From Echinicola strongylocentroti (GTDB lineage Bacteria > Bacteroidota > Bacteroidia > Cytophagales > Cyclobacteriaceae), in NCBI RefSeq assembly GCF_003260975.1, contig NZ_CP030041.1, forward strand, positions 1,776,001-1,840,000: DNA of 64,000 nt. The letters are read 5' to 3'. Each line of letters begins with the position of its first letter. Position 1 is the first letter of the stretch. Below the pieces are notes generated by a model. The model ran no database searches and was not told the DNA's origin. It worked only from the letters and a program-made list of their open reading frames with translations. The position numbers and the translations under genes were made by a program. Positions 45,681 to 55,502 of this stretch are shown in pieces.

Positions 45681-45790
45681 ACAACTGCCTTTCCAGCAGG
45701 ACACCACCGATAAAAGCAGGCTTTTTCATGGCGGACAGCAACAGAAAAGAGGCTATCCCCGTGAAAATTAGGCAGTAAACACAAAGATAT

Positions 45791-45822
45791 TTTGCATATA
45801 ATCGGAATTCCTTCTATCTTTG
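45791..45822 (+). promoter_or_regulatory. Promoter of rplM-rpsI-rpsB operon
   Basis: TTTG at 45791-45794, 20 nt, then TATCTTTG at 45815-45822. Both elements are perfect matches to the Bacteroidota consensus. Confidence 0.8.
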
Positions 45823-45878
45823 TGTCCCTTTTTGAGGGCGAAATGTATTTAACAAGCTAATAATTAAACATTTACACA

Positions 45879-46322
45879 GTGGATACTTTAAGCTATAAAA
45901 CCGTATCAGCAAACAGTGCTACCGTACAAAAAGACTGGGTGATAGTGGATGCCTCAGCAATGGTACTTGGTAGATTTGCAAGTGAGGTTGCTAAAATCTT
46001 AAGAGGAAAAAACAAGCCTAGCTTTACTCCTCACGTAGACTGCGGCGACAATGTCATAGTCATCAATGCAGACAAAATCCGATTGACTGGTAAAAAGTGG
46101 GACGATAAAGTATATGTTCGTCACACTGGTTATCCAGGTGGTCAGCGAATCTCTACCCCAAGGATCCTTAAGAGCAAATCTTCTGCAATCCTAGTGGAAA
46201 AAGCTGTAAGAGGAATGCTTCCTAAAAACAGATTGGGAAGAAAATTGTACACCAACCTTTATGTATATGAAGGTACTGAACATCCTCATGAAGCGCAACA
46301 ACCAAAAGTAGTTAAACTTTAA
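45879..46322 (+). CDS. rplM: 50S ribosomal protein L13
   Basis: 147 residues. The start is a GTG (MDTLSYKTVSANSATVQKDW), as the N-terminus fits uL13 in this phylum and no ATG precedes it. Conserved segments include VIVDASAMVLGRFAS, VDCGDNVIVINADKI, GYPGGQR and AVRGMLPKNRLGR. It is an early 50S assembly protein and the first gene of rplM-rpsI-rpsB. Confidence 0.97.
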   Translation: MDTLSYKTVSANSATVQKDWVIVDASAMVLGRFASEVAKILRGKNKPSFTPHVDCGDNVIVINADKIRLTGKKWDDKVYVRHTGYPGGQRISTPRILKSKSSAILVEKAVRGMLPKNRLGRKLYTNLYVYEGTEHPHEAQQPKVVKL

Positions 46323-46334
46323 TCTGATCATTCC

Positions 46335-46721
46335 ATGGAAGTTATCAATACAATCGGTAGAAGAAAAACATCTGTTGCGAGGATCTATATGAAGCCTGGC
46401 AAAGGCGAGATCATTGTCAACAACAGAAACATAGAAGCATATTTTCCATTTGACCTTCACCAGATCGTCGTAAGACAGCCCCTTACACTAGTGAACGAAG
46501 CTGAAGCTTTCGACATTAAGATCACAGTAGACGGTGGTGGCATCAAAGGACAAGCAGAGGCGGCCAGAATGGCTATCGCTCGTGCCCTATGCGAAATCAA
46601 TGAGGAACACAGAAGCCCATTGAAAAAAGAAGGATTCCTTACCAGAGACCCAAGAATGGTGGAACGTAAGAAGCCAGGTCGCAGAAAGGCAAGAAGAAGA
46701 TTCCAGTTCTCCAAGCGTTAA
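46335..46721 (+). CDS. rpsI: 30S ribosomal protein S9
   Basis: 128 residues. The N-terminus NTIGRRKTSVARIYMKPG, the central VDGGGIKGQAEAARMAIARAL and the basic C-terminus KKPGRRKARRRFQFSKR identify uS9, whose tail reaches the P-site tRNA. It lies 12 nt after rplM. Confidence 0.98.
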   Translation: MEVINTIGRRKTSVARIYMKPGKGEIIVNNRNIEAYFPFDLHQIVVRQPLTLVNEAEAFDIKITVDGGGIKGQAEAARMAIARALCEINEEHRSPLKKEGFLTRDPRMVERKKPGRRKARRRFQFSKR

Positions 46722-46763
46722 TCTGGAAATTACACAGGTACTTTATAAAACTTACATATTTAA

Positions 46764-47525
46764 ATGGCTAAAATCGAATATAAAGACTTACTGGATGCTG
46801 GTGTTCACTTTGGACACTTAACAAGAAAGTGGGATCCAAGAATGGCACCGTACATCTTCATGGAGAAAAACGGCATCCATATCATTGATCTGAATAAAAC
46901 GCTCGTGTGCCTTGAAGAAGCATCCAACGCACTCAAGCAAATCGTACGCTCCGGCAAAAAAGTGATGTTCGTGGCGACCAAAAAGCAAGCCAAGGACTTG
47001 GTAGCTGAAGAAGCTGCAAGACTTAAAATGCCTTTTGTGACAGAAAGATGGCAAGGTGGTATGATGACCAACTTTGCAACCATCCGTAAGTCACTGAAGA
47101 AAATGTCTTCCATCGACAAAATGATGAAAGAAGAGGCTTACACCAACTTGGCGAAGAAGGAACGTCTGATGATCACCAGACAGCGTGAGAAACTGGAAAA
47201 CGTATTGGGCGGTATTGCTGACCTTACCCGTCTTCCTGCAGCGCTATTTGTAGTGGACATCAAAAGAGAACACATTGCAATTGCCGAAGCCAAAAAGCTT
47301 GGTATCCCTGTATTCGCCTTGGTAGATACTAACTCCAACCCTGGAGAAGCGGATTTCCCAATCCCTGCCAATGACGATGCATTCAAATCCATTTCATTAT
47401 TGGTGAAAGCCGTCGGTTCTGCTATCGAAGAAGGACTTTCTGAAAGAAAGAAAGACAAAGAAGAGGCAAAACTCTCTGAAGAGGAAGAAGCAAAGAAAGC
47501 TGCTGACGCCGAAACCAAAGAATAA
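46764..47525 (+). CDS. rpsB: 30S ribosomal protein S2
   Basis: 253 residues. Conserved segments: [39 protein letters not shown], and [20 protein letters not shown]. An acidic Glu/Lys/Ala tail (about 222-253) is common in this phylum. It follows rpsI by 42 nt and is separated from tsf by a terminator. Confidence 0.98.
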   Translation: MAKIEYKDLLDAGVHFGHLTRKWDPRMAPYIFMEKNGIHIIDLNKTLVCLEEASNALKQIVRSGKKVMFVATKKQAKDLVAEEAARLKMPFVTERWQGGMMTNFATIRKSLKKMSSIDKMMKEEAYTNLAKKERLMITRQREKLENVLGGIADLTRLPAALFVVDIKREHIAIAEAKKLGIPVFALVDTNSNPGEADFPIPANDDAFKSISLLVKAVGSAIEEGLSERKKDKEEAKLSEEEEAKKAADAETKE

Positions 47526-47547
47526 TCCACTATGATTTAATAATAAC

Positions 47548-47590
47548 AAAAAATTGAACATGCGGTAAACTACCTATGTTCAATTTTTTT
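47548..47590 (+). terminator. Intrinsic terminator between rpsB and tsf
   Basis: AAAAATTGAACAT pairs with ATGTTCAATTTTT around a 14-nt loop and ends in T7. The stem is AT-rich but long. It would limit read-through from the ribosomal operon into tsf. Confidence 0.85.
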
Positions 47591-47678
47591 GTTATTGCCT
47601 ACTCGTTCCGAGTCCAGTTATAGGAGGAGAAACGATTATATTTATAAAAGTCATCATCACTATTAAAAATATCAAACA

Positions 47679-48509
47679 ATGGCTATTACTGCACAAGATG
47701 TAAACAAACTAAGACAAATGACTGGTGCCGGTATGATGGACTGTAAGAAAGCCCTTACCGAAGCTGAAGGAGATTTTGATAAAGCGGTTGATATCTTAAG
47801 GAAAAAAGGACAAAAGGTATCCGCTTCCAGAGCAGACCGTGAAACTAAAGAAGGTGTAGTAGTTACTAGTGTAAGTGCCGATAAATCAGAAGGAGTGTTA
47901 TTGACACTTACTTGTGAAACTGACTTCGTGGCCAAAAACGAAGAGTTCGTAGGCTTTGCCAACGAAATCCTTGCACTGGCCGTTGAGAAAGGCGCTTCTA
48001 ACAAAGAAGAAATCCTTGCCCTTCCTTTCGAAAGTATCACCGTTGGTGAAAAAATCATCGAAATGACCGGTAAGATTGGTGAGAAAATCGAAATCAGCGA
48101 CTACGTAGTCGTAAAAGGTGAAGCCGTAGTACCCTATATCCACTCTAATGGTAAACTAGGTGTATTGGTAGCACTGAAAAATGTAAATGGCGCAGAGGTA
48201 GAGGAAGCTGGTAAAGACGTAGCCATGCAGATCGCTGCCATGAATCCTGTAGCTGTGGACAAAGACGGCGTGGATGCTTCTGTAGTGGAAAGAGAAATCG
48301 CTGTAGGCAAAGAGCAAGCTCAAGCAGAAGGCAAGCCTGAAGCAATGATCGAAAAGATCGCTATGGGCAAACTGAACAAGTTCTACAAAGAAAACACCTT
48401 GCTAAGCCAGTCTTTCGTAAAAGACAGCAGCAAGTCTGTTACCCAGTACTTGGACGGCGTAACCAAAGGCCTTACTGTAGTGGACTTCAAAAGAGTATCT
48501 ATCGGGTAA
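47679..48509 (+). CDS. tsf: Elongation factor Ts
   Basis: 276 residues. The N-terminal UBA-like helix bundle has VNKLRQMTGAGMMDCKKALTE. The core contains LTCETDFVAKNEEF, the conserved TDFV motif used to displace magnesium and GDP from EF-Tu. It is separate from the rpsB transcript because of the terminator upstream; a TATATTTA near 47639 is a weak -7 candidate. Confidence 0.98.
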   Translation: MAITAQDVNKLRQMTGAGMMDCKKALTEAEGDFDKAVDILRKKGQKVSASRADRETKEGVVVTSVSADKSEGVLLTLTCETDFVAKNEEFVGFANEILALAVEKGASNKEEILALPFESITVGEKIIEMTGKIGEKIEISDYVVVKGEAVVPYIHSNGKLGVLVALKNVNGAEVEEAGKDVAMQIAAMNPVAVDKDGVDASVVEREIAVGKEQAQAEGKPEAMIEKIAMGKLNKFYKENTLLSQSFVKDSSKSVTQYLDGVTKGLTVVDFKRVSIG

Positions 48510-48538
48510 TTCATTCTCGAAACAGTATAAAAAACAGG

Positions 48539-48570
48539 AACCGCAGGCTGGAAAGCTTGCGGTTTTTTTA
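48539..48570 (+). terminator. Intrinsic terminator of tsf
   Basis: AACCGCAGGCT pairs with AGCTTGCGGTT (one bulge) around GGAA and is followed by T7. It abuts the convergent pepP-like stop. Confidence 0.88.
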
Positions 48571-49857
48571 TTGGTTCATCAGCCCCTCTATCTCCTCTGC
48601 TTCGATCGGGATCTCGGCCATTAAATCCTTGTTTGACTTTTCCCCGATTACATAATTATTTTCCAGCCTGATCCCAATGGACTCCTCACGGATATAGATC
48701 CCCGGCTCGATGGTAAAGACCATCCCTGCCTTTACGGGTGCATAGATCGAACCTACATCATGCACGTCCAATCCCAATGGATGCGATGTACCATGCATAA
48801 AGTACTTCCGGTAGAGAGGGTTGGCGGGGTCCTGCTTACGCACATCGCGCTTGTCCAGCAGCCCTAGTCCGATCAATTCCGCCTCCACCAACGCCCCCAC
48901 TTCCTTGTGGTAATCCTGTAATAGGACTCCTGGTCTGAGCATCTTTTCGGCCGCTCTCATGACTCGAAGCACCGCATCATACACTTCTCGCTGCCTAGGT
49001 GTGTAACGGCCATTTACGGGTACCGTCCGGGTCATGTCCGCATTATAATTACCGTATTCGGCTCCTACATCCATCAGGATCAGGTCGCCCGAGTGGCATA
49101 CCTGATCATTTTCCAAGTAATGAAGTACACAGGAATTGGCACCGGATCCGACTATGGGCTCGTAGCCGAACCCCCTGCTGCCATGACGGACAAATTCATG
49201 CAGGTATTCCGCTTCAATCTCATATTCCTTAACCCCTGGCTTCGTAAAATCCAACACCCTTCTAAATCCCTTTTCGGTAATATCACAAGCCTTTTGCAGT
49301 TGGTCGATTTCATCTGGAGCTTTGATCGACCTCAGCTCGCCCAACAAAGGCGCCAGTCGCTCATACCGATGAAGCGGATAGGCTTCTTTTAGCTTTTTAA
49401 CAAAACGCGCATCCCTGCTTTCTACTTCATTGCTAGCCCCTCGATGTTCATTGGTATTCAGGTAAACATGGTCCACATGACTGAGAATACCCTGCAATAC
49501 TTGGTCAAACTCTGAAGTCCACCGTACCGTTTTCACACCAGACAGTTCAGCTGCTTCAGACTGATGTAGCTTATGCCCTTCCCATACCACAACCTGCTCA
49601 TTGGTTTCCCTGACAAACAACACTTCACGCATCGTTTCGCTGGGAAAATCCGGGCAAATCAACAGGATCGTCTCTTCCTGATCGATACCACTGAGGTAGA
49701 ACAGATCATTATTTTGTCTGAATTTCATCGTCCCATCAGCGTTGGTGGGCATGAGGTCATTGGCATTTAAAATGGCAACGGAGTTTGGCCTTAGCATCTT
49801 GGCCAGCTTAGCGCGGGTTGACTTATAAAAAGTATTATTTAATGGTTGATATCTCAT
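48568..49857 (-). CDS. Xaa-Pro aminopeptidase (M24B, PepP-like)
   Basis: 429 residues. An N-terminal AMP_N domain (about 1-140, FYLSGIDQEETILLI) precedes the M24 'pita-bread' catalytic domain. Metal ligands are seen in DVGAEYGNYNADMTRT (two Asp), HGTSHPLGLDVHD (His), FTIEPGIYI (Glu) and GIRLENNYVI (Glu). The enzyme removes N-terminal residues before proline and uses two Mn or Co ions. It is monocistronic. Confidence 0.94.
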   Translation of the reverse strand: MRYQPLNNTFYKSTRAKLAKMLRPNSVAILNANDLMPTNADGTMKFRQNNDLFYLSGIDQEETILLICPDFPSETMREVLFVRETNEQVVVWEGHKLHQSEAAELSGVKTVRWTSEFDQVLQGILSHVDHVYLNTNEHRGASNEVESRDARFVKKLKEAYPLHRYERLAPLLGELRSIKAPDEIDQLQKACDITEKGFRRVLDFTKPGVKEYEIEAEYLHEFVRHGSRGFGYEPIVGSGANSCVLHYLENDQVCHSGDLILMDVGAEYGNYNADMTRTVPVNGRYTPRQREVYDAVLRVMRAAEKMLRPGVLLQDYHKEVGALVEAELIGLGLLDKRDVRKQDPANPLYRKYFMHGTSHPLGLDVHDVGSIYAPVKAGMVFTIEPGIYIREESIGIRLENNYVIGEKSNKDLMAEIPIEAEEIEGLMNQ

Positions 49858-49950
49858 TGCTTCAGTTTTCTCTATATTGTTTTGTCATAGGCATTATCGG
49901 TAAAAGGGCAAGACGGCGGGAACATTTGTTCGCAAATGCCCTGAGCCGGC

Positions 49951-50787
49951 TCAAGACTCCTTCACCAAGCCATCTGAACACACGTATTTTTTGGCTGCCA
50001 TATTTTCATTCATGATGCGCAAATTCTCTTCCTGGTCCGTCCAGCTCTCCTTGTGGTACAGGTGGTATTGGACTGCTAAATTCCTCACCGAACCCAATTG
50101 ATAACCAAGCCCTTTAAATCGCCAAAGCAGATCGGCATCCTCACCAACGGCGGGACGTGTATATGCCTCATCAAACCCATTGATTGCGTAAATTGCGTCT
50201 TTGTGAAAGGACATATTGCAGCCTTTCAGGTGCCTCATCTTCCGCGTCCCCACTATCCTACCCAATACACCTTTCGGGTCCATAAAAAAGCCCTCCTCCA
50301 CAAACTCCCCGCCACGCTTTTTGATTTTTGCAAAGTGCTTTCTTACATAAGCATTCATTTCTTCTGGCTTGATGGATCCCTCCAGCAACAACTCAGACGT
50401 TTTGGGATCAAGCTTAACACGCTTTCCGGCAAGGATGGTAGTTGGGTTGGCATGGTTGATATGAAACTCCATAAACCTTGGATGGAGCACACAGTCACCA
50501 TCAATAAATACCAACCAATCGGTATTGGCTGCCCTAATGGCAGCATTGAGCGCTTGGTTTTTTTGCCAGCCTCTATCCTCTCTGGTCAGGTGCTGAAAAG
50601 GATCCTGAAAGGAATAATGCCCCACAAAGGTTCTCATCTCCTCCGAGTCACCATCCTCAGAGATGATTACTTCAAACCGATGGTCAGTTTGCCCCTCCAG
50701 CGAATCCAGCACTGCCTTTAAAAAAGTAGTGTTTTTATAAACCGATATAATTAAAGTAGCCTTTAACTCGTCTTTAGTATGATGCAT
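49951..50787 (-). CDS. Family 2 glycosyltransferase
   Basis: 278 residues, GT-A fold. The nucleotide-sugar region starts LIISVYKNTTFLKAVLDSL, with IISEDGDSEE. The metal-binding DxD-like motif is VFIDGDCVLHPRF (about residue 94). A C-terminal galactosyltransferase-type region has FHKDAIYAINGFDEAYTRPAVGEDADLLWR, seen around 195-225. It probably acts on surface glycans, but acceptor and donor are unknown. It stands alone. Confidence 0.88.
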   Translation of the reverse strand: MHHTKDELKATLIISVYKNTTFLKAVLDSLEGQTDHRFEVIISEDGDSEEMRTFVGHYSFQDPFQHLTREDRGWQKNQALNAAIRAANTDWLVFIDGDCVLHPRFMEFHINHANPTTILAGKRVKLDPKTSELLLEGSIKPEEMNAYVRKHFAKIKKRGGEFVEEGFFMDPKGVLGRIVGTRKMRHLKGCNMSFHKDAIYAINGFDEAYTRPAVGEDADLLWRFKGLGYQLGSVRNLAVQYHLYHKESWTDQEENLRIMNENMAAKKYVCSDGLVKES

Positions 50788-50923
50788 ATTGCTCTTTTGA
50801 TCAGTAGAAAGGGACTTTCACCCTTTATTCCGTTGATAAAATTAACATATTAAAGACCATGAAAAAAATATCCTGATAAAGTACATTATTTTTGTAATTT
50901 CAAGTTTAGAAAGTAAATAATAC

Positions 50924-52153
50924 ATGTCATATAATATCAAAGCGTTACCAAATGGTATCCGCATCGTGCACCAGGAAGTGACACACACCAGACTGGTCCA
51001 TTGTGGGTTTATTCTGGATATCGGAAGCAGGGATGAAGTGAAGGAACAAGCAGGCTTGGCACATTTTTGGGAGCATATGGCCTTTAAAGGCACCAAAAAA
51101 AGAAAAGCCTTCCATATCCTGAACCGATTGGAATCTGTAGGCGGCGAACTCAATGCCTATACCACCAAAGAAAAAATCTGCTTCTACTCTTCTATCCTGA
51201 AGGAGCATTTTAACAAAGCCGCAGAATTGCTGTTTGATATCACCTTCCACAGCACCTTTCCCGAGAAACAAATAGAAAAAGAGCGGCAGGTTATTCTGGA
51301 AGAAATGGCCATGTACCGCGATTCGCCCGATGACGCCATTTTGGATGAATTTGACGAGGTAATCTTTCAAAACCATTCCTTGGGCAGGAATATCCTTGGC
51401 ACCGAAGAGACGGTTTCCAGTTTTTGCCAAAGTGATTTCTTTGACTTTATTTCCACTCGCATGGACACTTCCAAAGTCGTTTTTTCTGTAGTGGGCAATA
51501 TCTCCTTCCAAAAAGTACTTAAGCAACTCGAGCCCAGGCTCAACGAACTCCCTACCAAAAAAAGCCTTTATCGACGGAGCGATTTCAAGCACTATCAGCC
51601 TAAAACTGAAACAGTACACAAAGAAATCTCCCAAGCTCATTGCGCTATGGGCAAGCCCGCCTATTCCCTATATCATCCTGATCGCTACAAGCTATTCTTG
51701 CTCAATAATATATTGGGAGGCCCTAGCATGAATTCTCGCCTAAACCTTGCCCTGAGAGAAAAATATGGATACGTTTACAGCGTAGAGTCTGCTTACCAAG
51801 TATACAAGGACACCGGTTTTTTTGGTATTTTCTATGGGACGGAAGAAAAAACCTTCAAAAAAGCACAAAACTTGGTCTTACGTGAACTCAAAAGGCTACG
51901 GGAAAAGAAACTGGGCACACTACAGCTTCATATGGCCAAAGAACAGGCCATCGGACAAATGGCCATGGCCGAAGAAAACCATGCAGCACTTATGCTGGTA
52001 TTCGGCAAGAGCCTTCTGGACAAAGACCGTATTGATTCTTTGGATCATCTTTTCTCCATTATACGAAACACCACCACTGAAGAGCTCCATGACATAGCCA
52101 ATGAGATCTTCAGGGAAGATGAACTTAGTTTTCTCACTTATTTACCCCACTAG
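50924..52153 (+). CDS. M16-family zinc peptidase
   Basis: 409 residues. The inverted zinc motif HFWEH (His47, Glu50, His51) and the distal Glu127 in VILEEMAMYRD give the HxxEH-x76-E spacing of M16 peptidases (pitrilysin, mitochondrial processing peptidase). A C-terminal inactive-half domain includes NNILGGPSMNSRLNLALREKYGYVYSV. It has no signal peptide, so it is likely cytosolic. A TATTTTTG (50887-50894) is a -7 candidate. It is 2 nt before the O-methyltransferase gene. Confidence 0.94.
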   Translation: MSYNIKALPNGIRIVHQEVTHTRLVHCGFILDIGSRDEVKEQAGLAHFWEHMAFKGTKKRKAFHILNRLESVGGELNAYTTKEKICFYSSILKEHFNKAAELLFDITFHSTFPEKQIEKERQVILEEMAMYRDSPDDAILDEFDEVIFQNHSLGRNILGTEETVSSFCQSDFFDFISTRMDTSKVVFSVVGNISFQKVLKQLEPRLNELPTKKSLYRRSDFKHYQPKTETVHKEISQAHCAMGKPAYSLYHPDRYKLFLLNNILGGPSMNSRLNLALREKYGYVYSVESAYQVYKDTGFFGIFYGTEEKTFKKAQNLVLRELKRLREKKLGTLQLHMAKEQAIGQMAMAEENHAALMLVFGKSLLDKDRIDSLDHLFSIIRNTTTEELHDIANEIFREDELSFLTYLPH

Positions 52154-52155
52154 AC

Positions 52156-52799
52156 ATGGAATTTATTAGCGAGGATCTCCTGCAATATTGTCAAGAACAC
52201 ACCAGCGCTGAAGATGCGCTACTACAACAGATCTCCAGGGACACCCATGCCAAAGTAATGATGCCACGGATGCTGTCCGGGCACCTTCAGGGCAAGACAC
52301 TGGAGCTCTTCACCAAAATGCAACGGCCCAAAACCATACTCGAAATAGGAACATACACGGGCTACTCGGCCATCTGCATGGCAAGGGGCTTGGATAAGGA
52401 GGGAAAGCTCATCACTATCGATAAAAATGATGAGCTTGAAGAAATGGTCAGGGGATATTTTGCAGCATCAGGACTGGACTCGCAGATCCATTATTTGCTG
52501 GGAGATGCCATGACACTCATCCCGGAAATTACCGAATCCCTTGACATGGTATTTATTGATGCAGACAAAAGAAATTATTCCAACTATTACAATATGATCA
52601 TCGACAAGGTAAATCCAGGGGGCTGATTCTTGCAGACAATGTACTTTGGTCCGGAAAAGTAATCCAAGATCATTCAGGAAAAGCAGACAAATCCACTCAG
52701 GCCATTTTAGACTTCAATAAAATGGTACAAGATGACGACCGGGTAGAAAATGTACTCTTTCCCATTAGGGATGGTATTATGATGGCCAGGAAGCGATAG
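52156..52799 (+). pseudogene. SAM-dependent O-methyltransferase, frameshifted
   Basis: The first frame encodes 156 residues of an O-methyltransferase of the catechol/caffeoyl-CoA type: ILEIGTYTGYSAICMARGL (SAM motif I, about 61-79), LGDAMTLIPEI and MVFIDADKRNYSNYY, ending VNPGG then TGA at 52624. With one extra G in the run at 52618-52622 the frame continues LILADNVLWSGKV and on to GIMMARKR and TAG at 52799, giving 214 residues, the family length. As with the kinase at 43796, one G is missing from a G-run. It is cotranscribed with the M16 peptidase gene. Confidence 0.87.
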
Positions 52800-52881
52800 T
52801 TTTCACTAGCCACTGCACATCAAAACCGATTTTCCGATCGTTTATATTAATTAGTTAATCCATACTACGCAAACTATTGGC

Positions 52882-54456
52882 ATGTTTCATCGACCAACCA
52901 AGACTATTTACAGTGGACTGATCTTTTTCATTCTTGCCACACTAAACCTTGCCTATGCTCAGGCACCTCGGGTCCCCCAAACCATCCGTTTTGCTGACAT
53001 GACCCTTGAGCTCAATGGTCAGGCCCAGCGGGACATTCAGCTGGATGTAGACGCCCTTCACCGCAACCCCAGTTACTTTAAAACCAAAATGGAAAGGGTC
53101 GATCTTTATATGCCTGTAATCGAACATGTCCTACGTGAGCAAGGCGTACCTGATGACCTGAAATACCTGGTCATTCAGGAAAGTGGATTGATCCCCGATG
53201 CAGTATCCACCTCTAATGCGGTAGGCTTCTGGCAGTTTAAAAAAGGCACTGCCCATGAAGTGTTTTTACAAGTGGATAACCACATCGATGAACGAAAAAA
53301 TATCGTGGCATCGACAAAAGGAGCAGCCATCTACCTAAAAAAGAACAACAGCAAGTTTGACAACTGGGCATGCGCAATGGTAGCTTATCAAATGGGCCTT
53401 GGAGGAGCCCAAAATTACTTTGGCAGCCAATATAACGGCGACAAGACCATGAAGATCACCCGTAACACCCACTGGTATTTCAAAAAATATCTTGCCCATA
53501 AAATTGCTTTTGAAAACCAAATGGGAAAGTTTGTCAGTAATCAGCACTTAGAGGTAGTCGAGGTACAAGGGCCTGCTACACTCTCACAGCTAGCAAAAAA
53601 CCTTAACGTGAGTGAATCCCACCTCGAAGCCTATAATAAATGGGTCAGTCGGAAAAAAATCCCAGGCGGCAAAACCTACAGCCTTACATATCTGGCGACA
53701 GGCGCACCTTCTTACCAGCCAGTCCTCACCTCATCTAACACTATTACCGCACCCACCAGCGTCCCTAATGCTGTCGAAATCAATCATGTCGGCTACCCCA
53801 AGATAACAGGAAAACAGTCACAGCCTTTCGAAAAAAACCAGATAAGGATCAACGGCATAAAAGGAATCATTGCGGCTGTAAGCACTACTTCTGAAGACTT
53901 TGCCGAGCGTATCGGCATACGGGATGGTAAATTCAGAAGAGTAAACGATCTATCCAAATCAGACCCTGTCGTAAAAGGGCACTATTATTACACCAAAAGA
54001 AAAAAAGGAAAGGCCAAAACACCTTCTCATGTGGTCAGGAGAGGAGAAACCCTCTGGGAAATCTCCCAAGCTTATGGAATCCGACTACACTCATTAAAGG
54101 CAAAGAACAGGCTATATAAAGACGAAGACCTTAAGGAAGGAATGGTATTAAAGCTACAAAAATACCGTAGAAGGAATGAGCCATTCGAATACCGCCAAGC
54201 AAAACCTTCTGTCCCTAAAAAACAGACCAATACACCTCCCCCCTTACCCTCTTCTACTGAAACAACGGAGAAAATCCCCATAGAACAACCTGTCCCATCC
54301 CAAAAACACCTCACACATAAAGTGGTAAAAGGAGAAACGCTATATGCCATAGCAAAGAAATATAGGGTCACAGTTTCGGAAATCCAACAATGGAACAACA
54401 TGGCCAACCAATCAGTAATTCATGTTGGGCAGGAACTTATCATTCACCGTGATTGA
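52882..54456 (+). CDS. MltD-like lytic transglycosylase with two LysM domains
   Basis: 524 residues with a signal peptide (about 1-26, NLAYAQ). An SLT domain (about 60-230) carries the catalytic Glu100 in YLVIQESGLIPDAVSTSNAVG and GFWQFKKGTA. Two LysM peptidoglycan-binding repeats follow: HVVRRGETLWEISQAYGI (about 376) and HKVVKGETLYAIAKKYRV (about 477), separated by a Pro/Thr-rich linker (about 430-470). It cleaves peptidoglycan glycan strands to form 1,6-anhydro ends. It is the sole gene of its transcript or the end of the M16 group. Confidence 0.93.
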   Translation: MFHRPTKTIYSGLIFFILATLNLAYAQAPRVPQTIRFADMTLELNGQAQRDIQLDVDALHRNPSYFKTKMERVDLYMPVIEHVLREQGVPDDLKYLVIQESGLIPDAVSTSNAVGFWQFKKGTAHEVFLQVDNHIDERKNIVASTKGAAIYLKKNNSKFDNWACAMVAYQMGLGGAQNYFGSQYNGDKTMKITRNTHWYFKKYLAHKIAFENQMGKFVSNQHLEVVEVQGPATLSQLAKNLNVSESHLEAYNKWVSRKKIPGGKTYSLTYLATGAPSYQPVLTSSNTITAPTSVPNAVEINHVGYPKITGKQSQPFEKNQIRINGIKGIIAAVSTTSEDFAERIGIRDGKFRRVNDLSKSDPVVKGHYYYTKRKKGKAKTPSHVVRRGETLWEISQAYGIRLHSLKAKNRLYKDEDLKEGMVLKLQKYRRRNEPFEYRQAKPSVPKKQTNTPPPLPSSTETTEKIPIEQPVPSQKHLTHKVVKGETLYAIAKKYRVTVSEIQQWNNMANQSVIHVGQELIIHRD

Positions 54457-54484
54457 GGCATATCGGGAAAGAAATTTATATTTG
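54453..54484 (+). promoter_or_regulatory. Promoter of DUF3078 gene
   Basis: TTG at 54453-54455 (overlapping the stop of the MltD-like gene), 21 nt, then TATATTTG at 54477-54484, 25 nt before the ATG at 54510. Confidence 0.65.
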
Positions 54485-54509
54485 TAGTCTATTCATCAAA
54501 AACGCAAGA

Positions 54510-55502
54510 ATGATTCGGCACATTACCTGTCTTCTTTTTTTGTTTTTAACAAGCATGCACTGGGTCTCTGCTCAGGACAAAATCACTGACGTTGTCCCTG
54601 ACACCGTTTTGATCAATGGGGACACCTTGGTAATGCTTGGCGACAGTCTTATTATCAAAGAGGAGATAAGACCCACTTTTTGGAAAACAGGAGGAAACTA
54701 TAACCTTAGCGTGCAACAAGTGAGCTTATCTAATTGGGCAGCGGGAGGGGCTAGCTCTTTTGCACTCAACACAGGGGTCAATTTATTTGCCAACTACAAG
54801 AAAAACAATAAAATATGGGAAACCTCCTTATCGGTCAACTTTGGTTTTAACCGCCAATCTGATCGATCGTACCAAACCCGGAAAACAAATGACAATTTTA
54901 AATTTGTAAGTAAATACGGCAGGGAACTCTCGAAAGGCTTTTACCTTTCTACGCAGTTAGAAGCTAGGACCCAGCTGCTGGAGGGCTATAAATATTTTAA
55001 GGAAAATGGATCCGACATCGAATCCAGAAATTTGATATCTGATTTTTTAAGTCCCGGCTATGTTCAGTCCTCTACAGGTCTGAACTACCAAAAAGAAAAG
55101 GATGATTTTAAGTTTTCCTCCATCTTATCCCCTTTTACAGGCCGTTTTACCATTGTACTTAACGATTCACTAAGTCAAGCAGGTGCCTTTGGCATCATCC
55201 CGGGAGACAAAGTCAAACCAGAAGCTGGTGCTTCATTGGGAACTTCAATTGATATGAAAATTATGAAAAATGTCAATTGGAAAGCGGACCTTAACCTCTT
55301 CTCCAATTACGGCAAATTCGGCAACATGGCAGTCAATTTCAACTCCACCATCAGCATGAAAGTCAACAAATACATCAGTACACGAATAGAAACAATTCTT
55401 ATCTATGATGAAAATGTCTATATCGAAATGGATGATGGAAATAAATCCAGAGCTGTACAGCTCCAAAACCTGATCAATTTCGGCTTGGGCATTGATTTTT
55501 AA
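54510..55502 (+). CDS. DUF3078 outer-membrane-type protein
   Basis: 330 residues from the ATG at 54510 (MIRHITCLLFLFLTSMHWVSAQ); a longer frame from 54453 overlaps the promoter and lacks a signal start. After the signal peptide, a short linker leads into the DUF3078 region: FWKTGGNYNLSVQQVSLSNW and AAGGASSFALNTGVN. Alternating strands and a C-terminal FGLGIDF suggest a beta-barrel. The function is unknown. Its stop overlaps the dnaX tau-frame stop by 3 nt, tail to tail. Confidence 0.85.
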   Translation: MIRHITCLLFLFLTSMHWVSAQDKITDVVPDTVLINGDTLVMLGDSLIIKEEIRPTFWKTGGNYNLSVQQVSLSNWAAGGASSFALNTGVNLFANYKKNNKIWETSLSVNFGFNRQSDRSYQTRKTNDNFKFVSKYGRELSKGFYLSTQLEARTQLLEGYKYFKENGSDIESRNLISDFLSPGYVQSSTGLNYQKEKDDFKFSSILSPFTGRFTIVLNDSLSQAGAFGIIPGDKVKPEAGASLGTSIDMKIMKNVNWKADLNLFSNYGKFGNMAVNFNSTISMKVNKYISTRIETILIYDENVYIEMDDGNKSRAVQLQNLINFGLGIDF

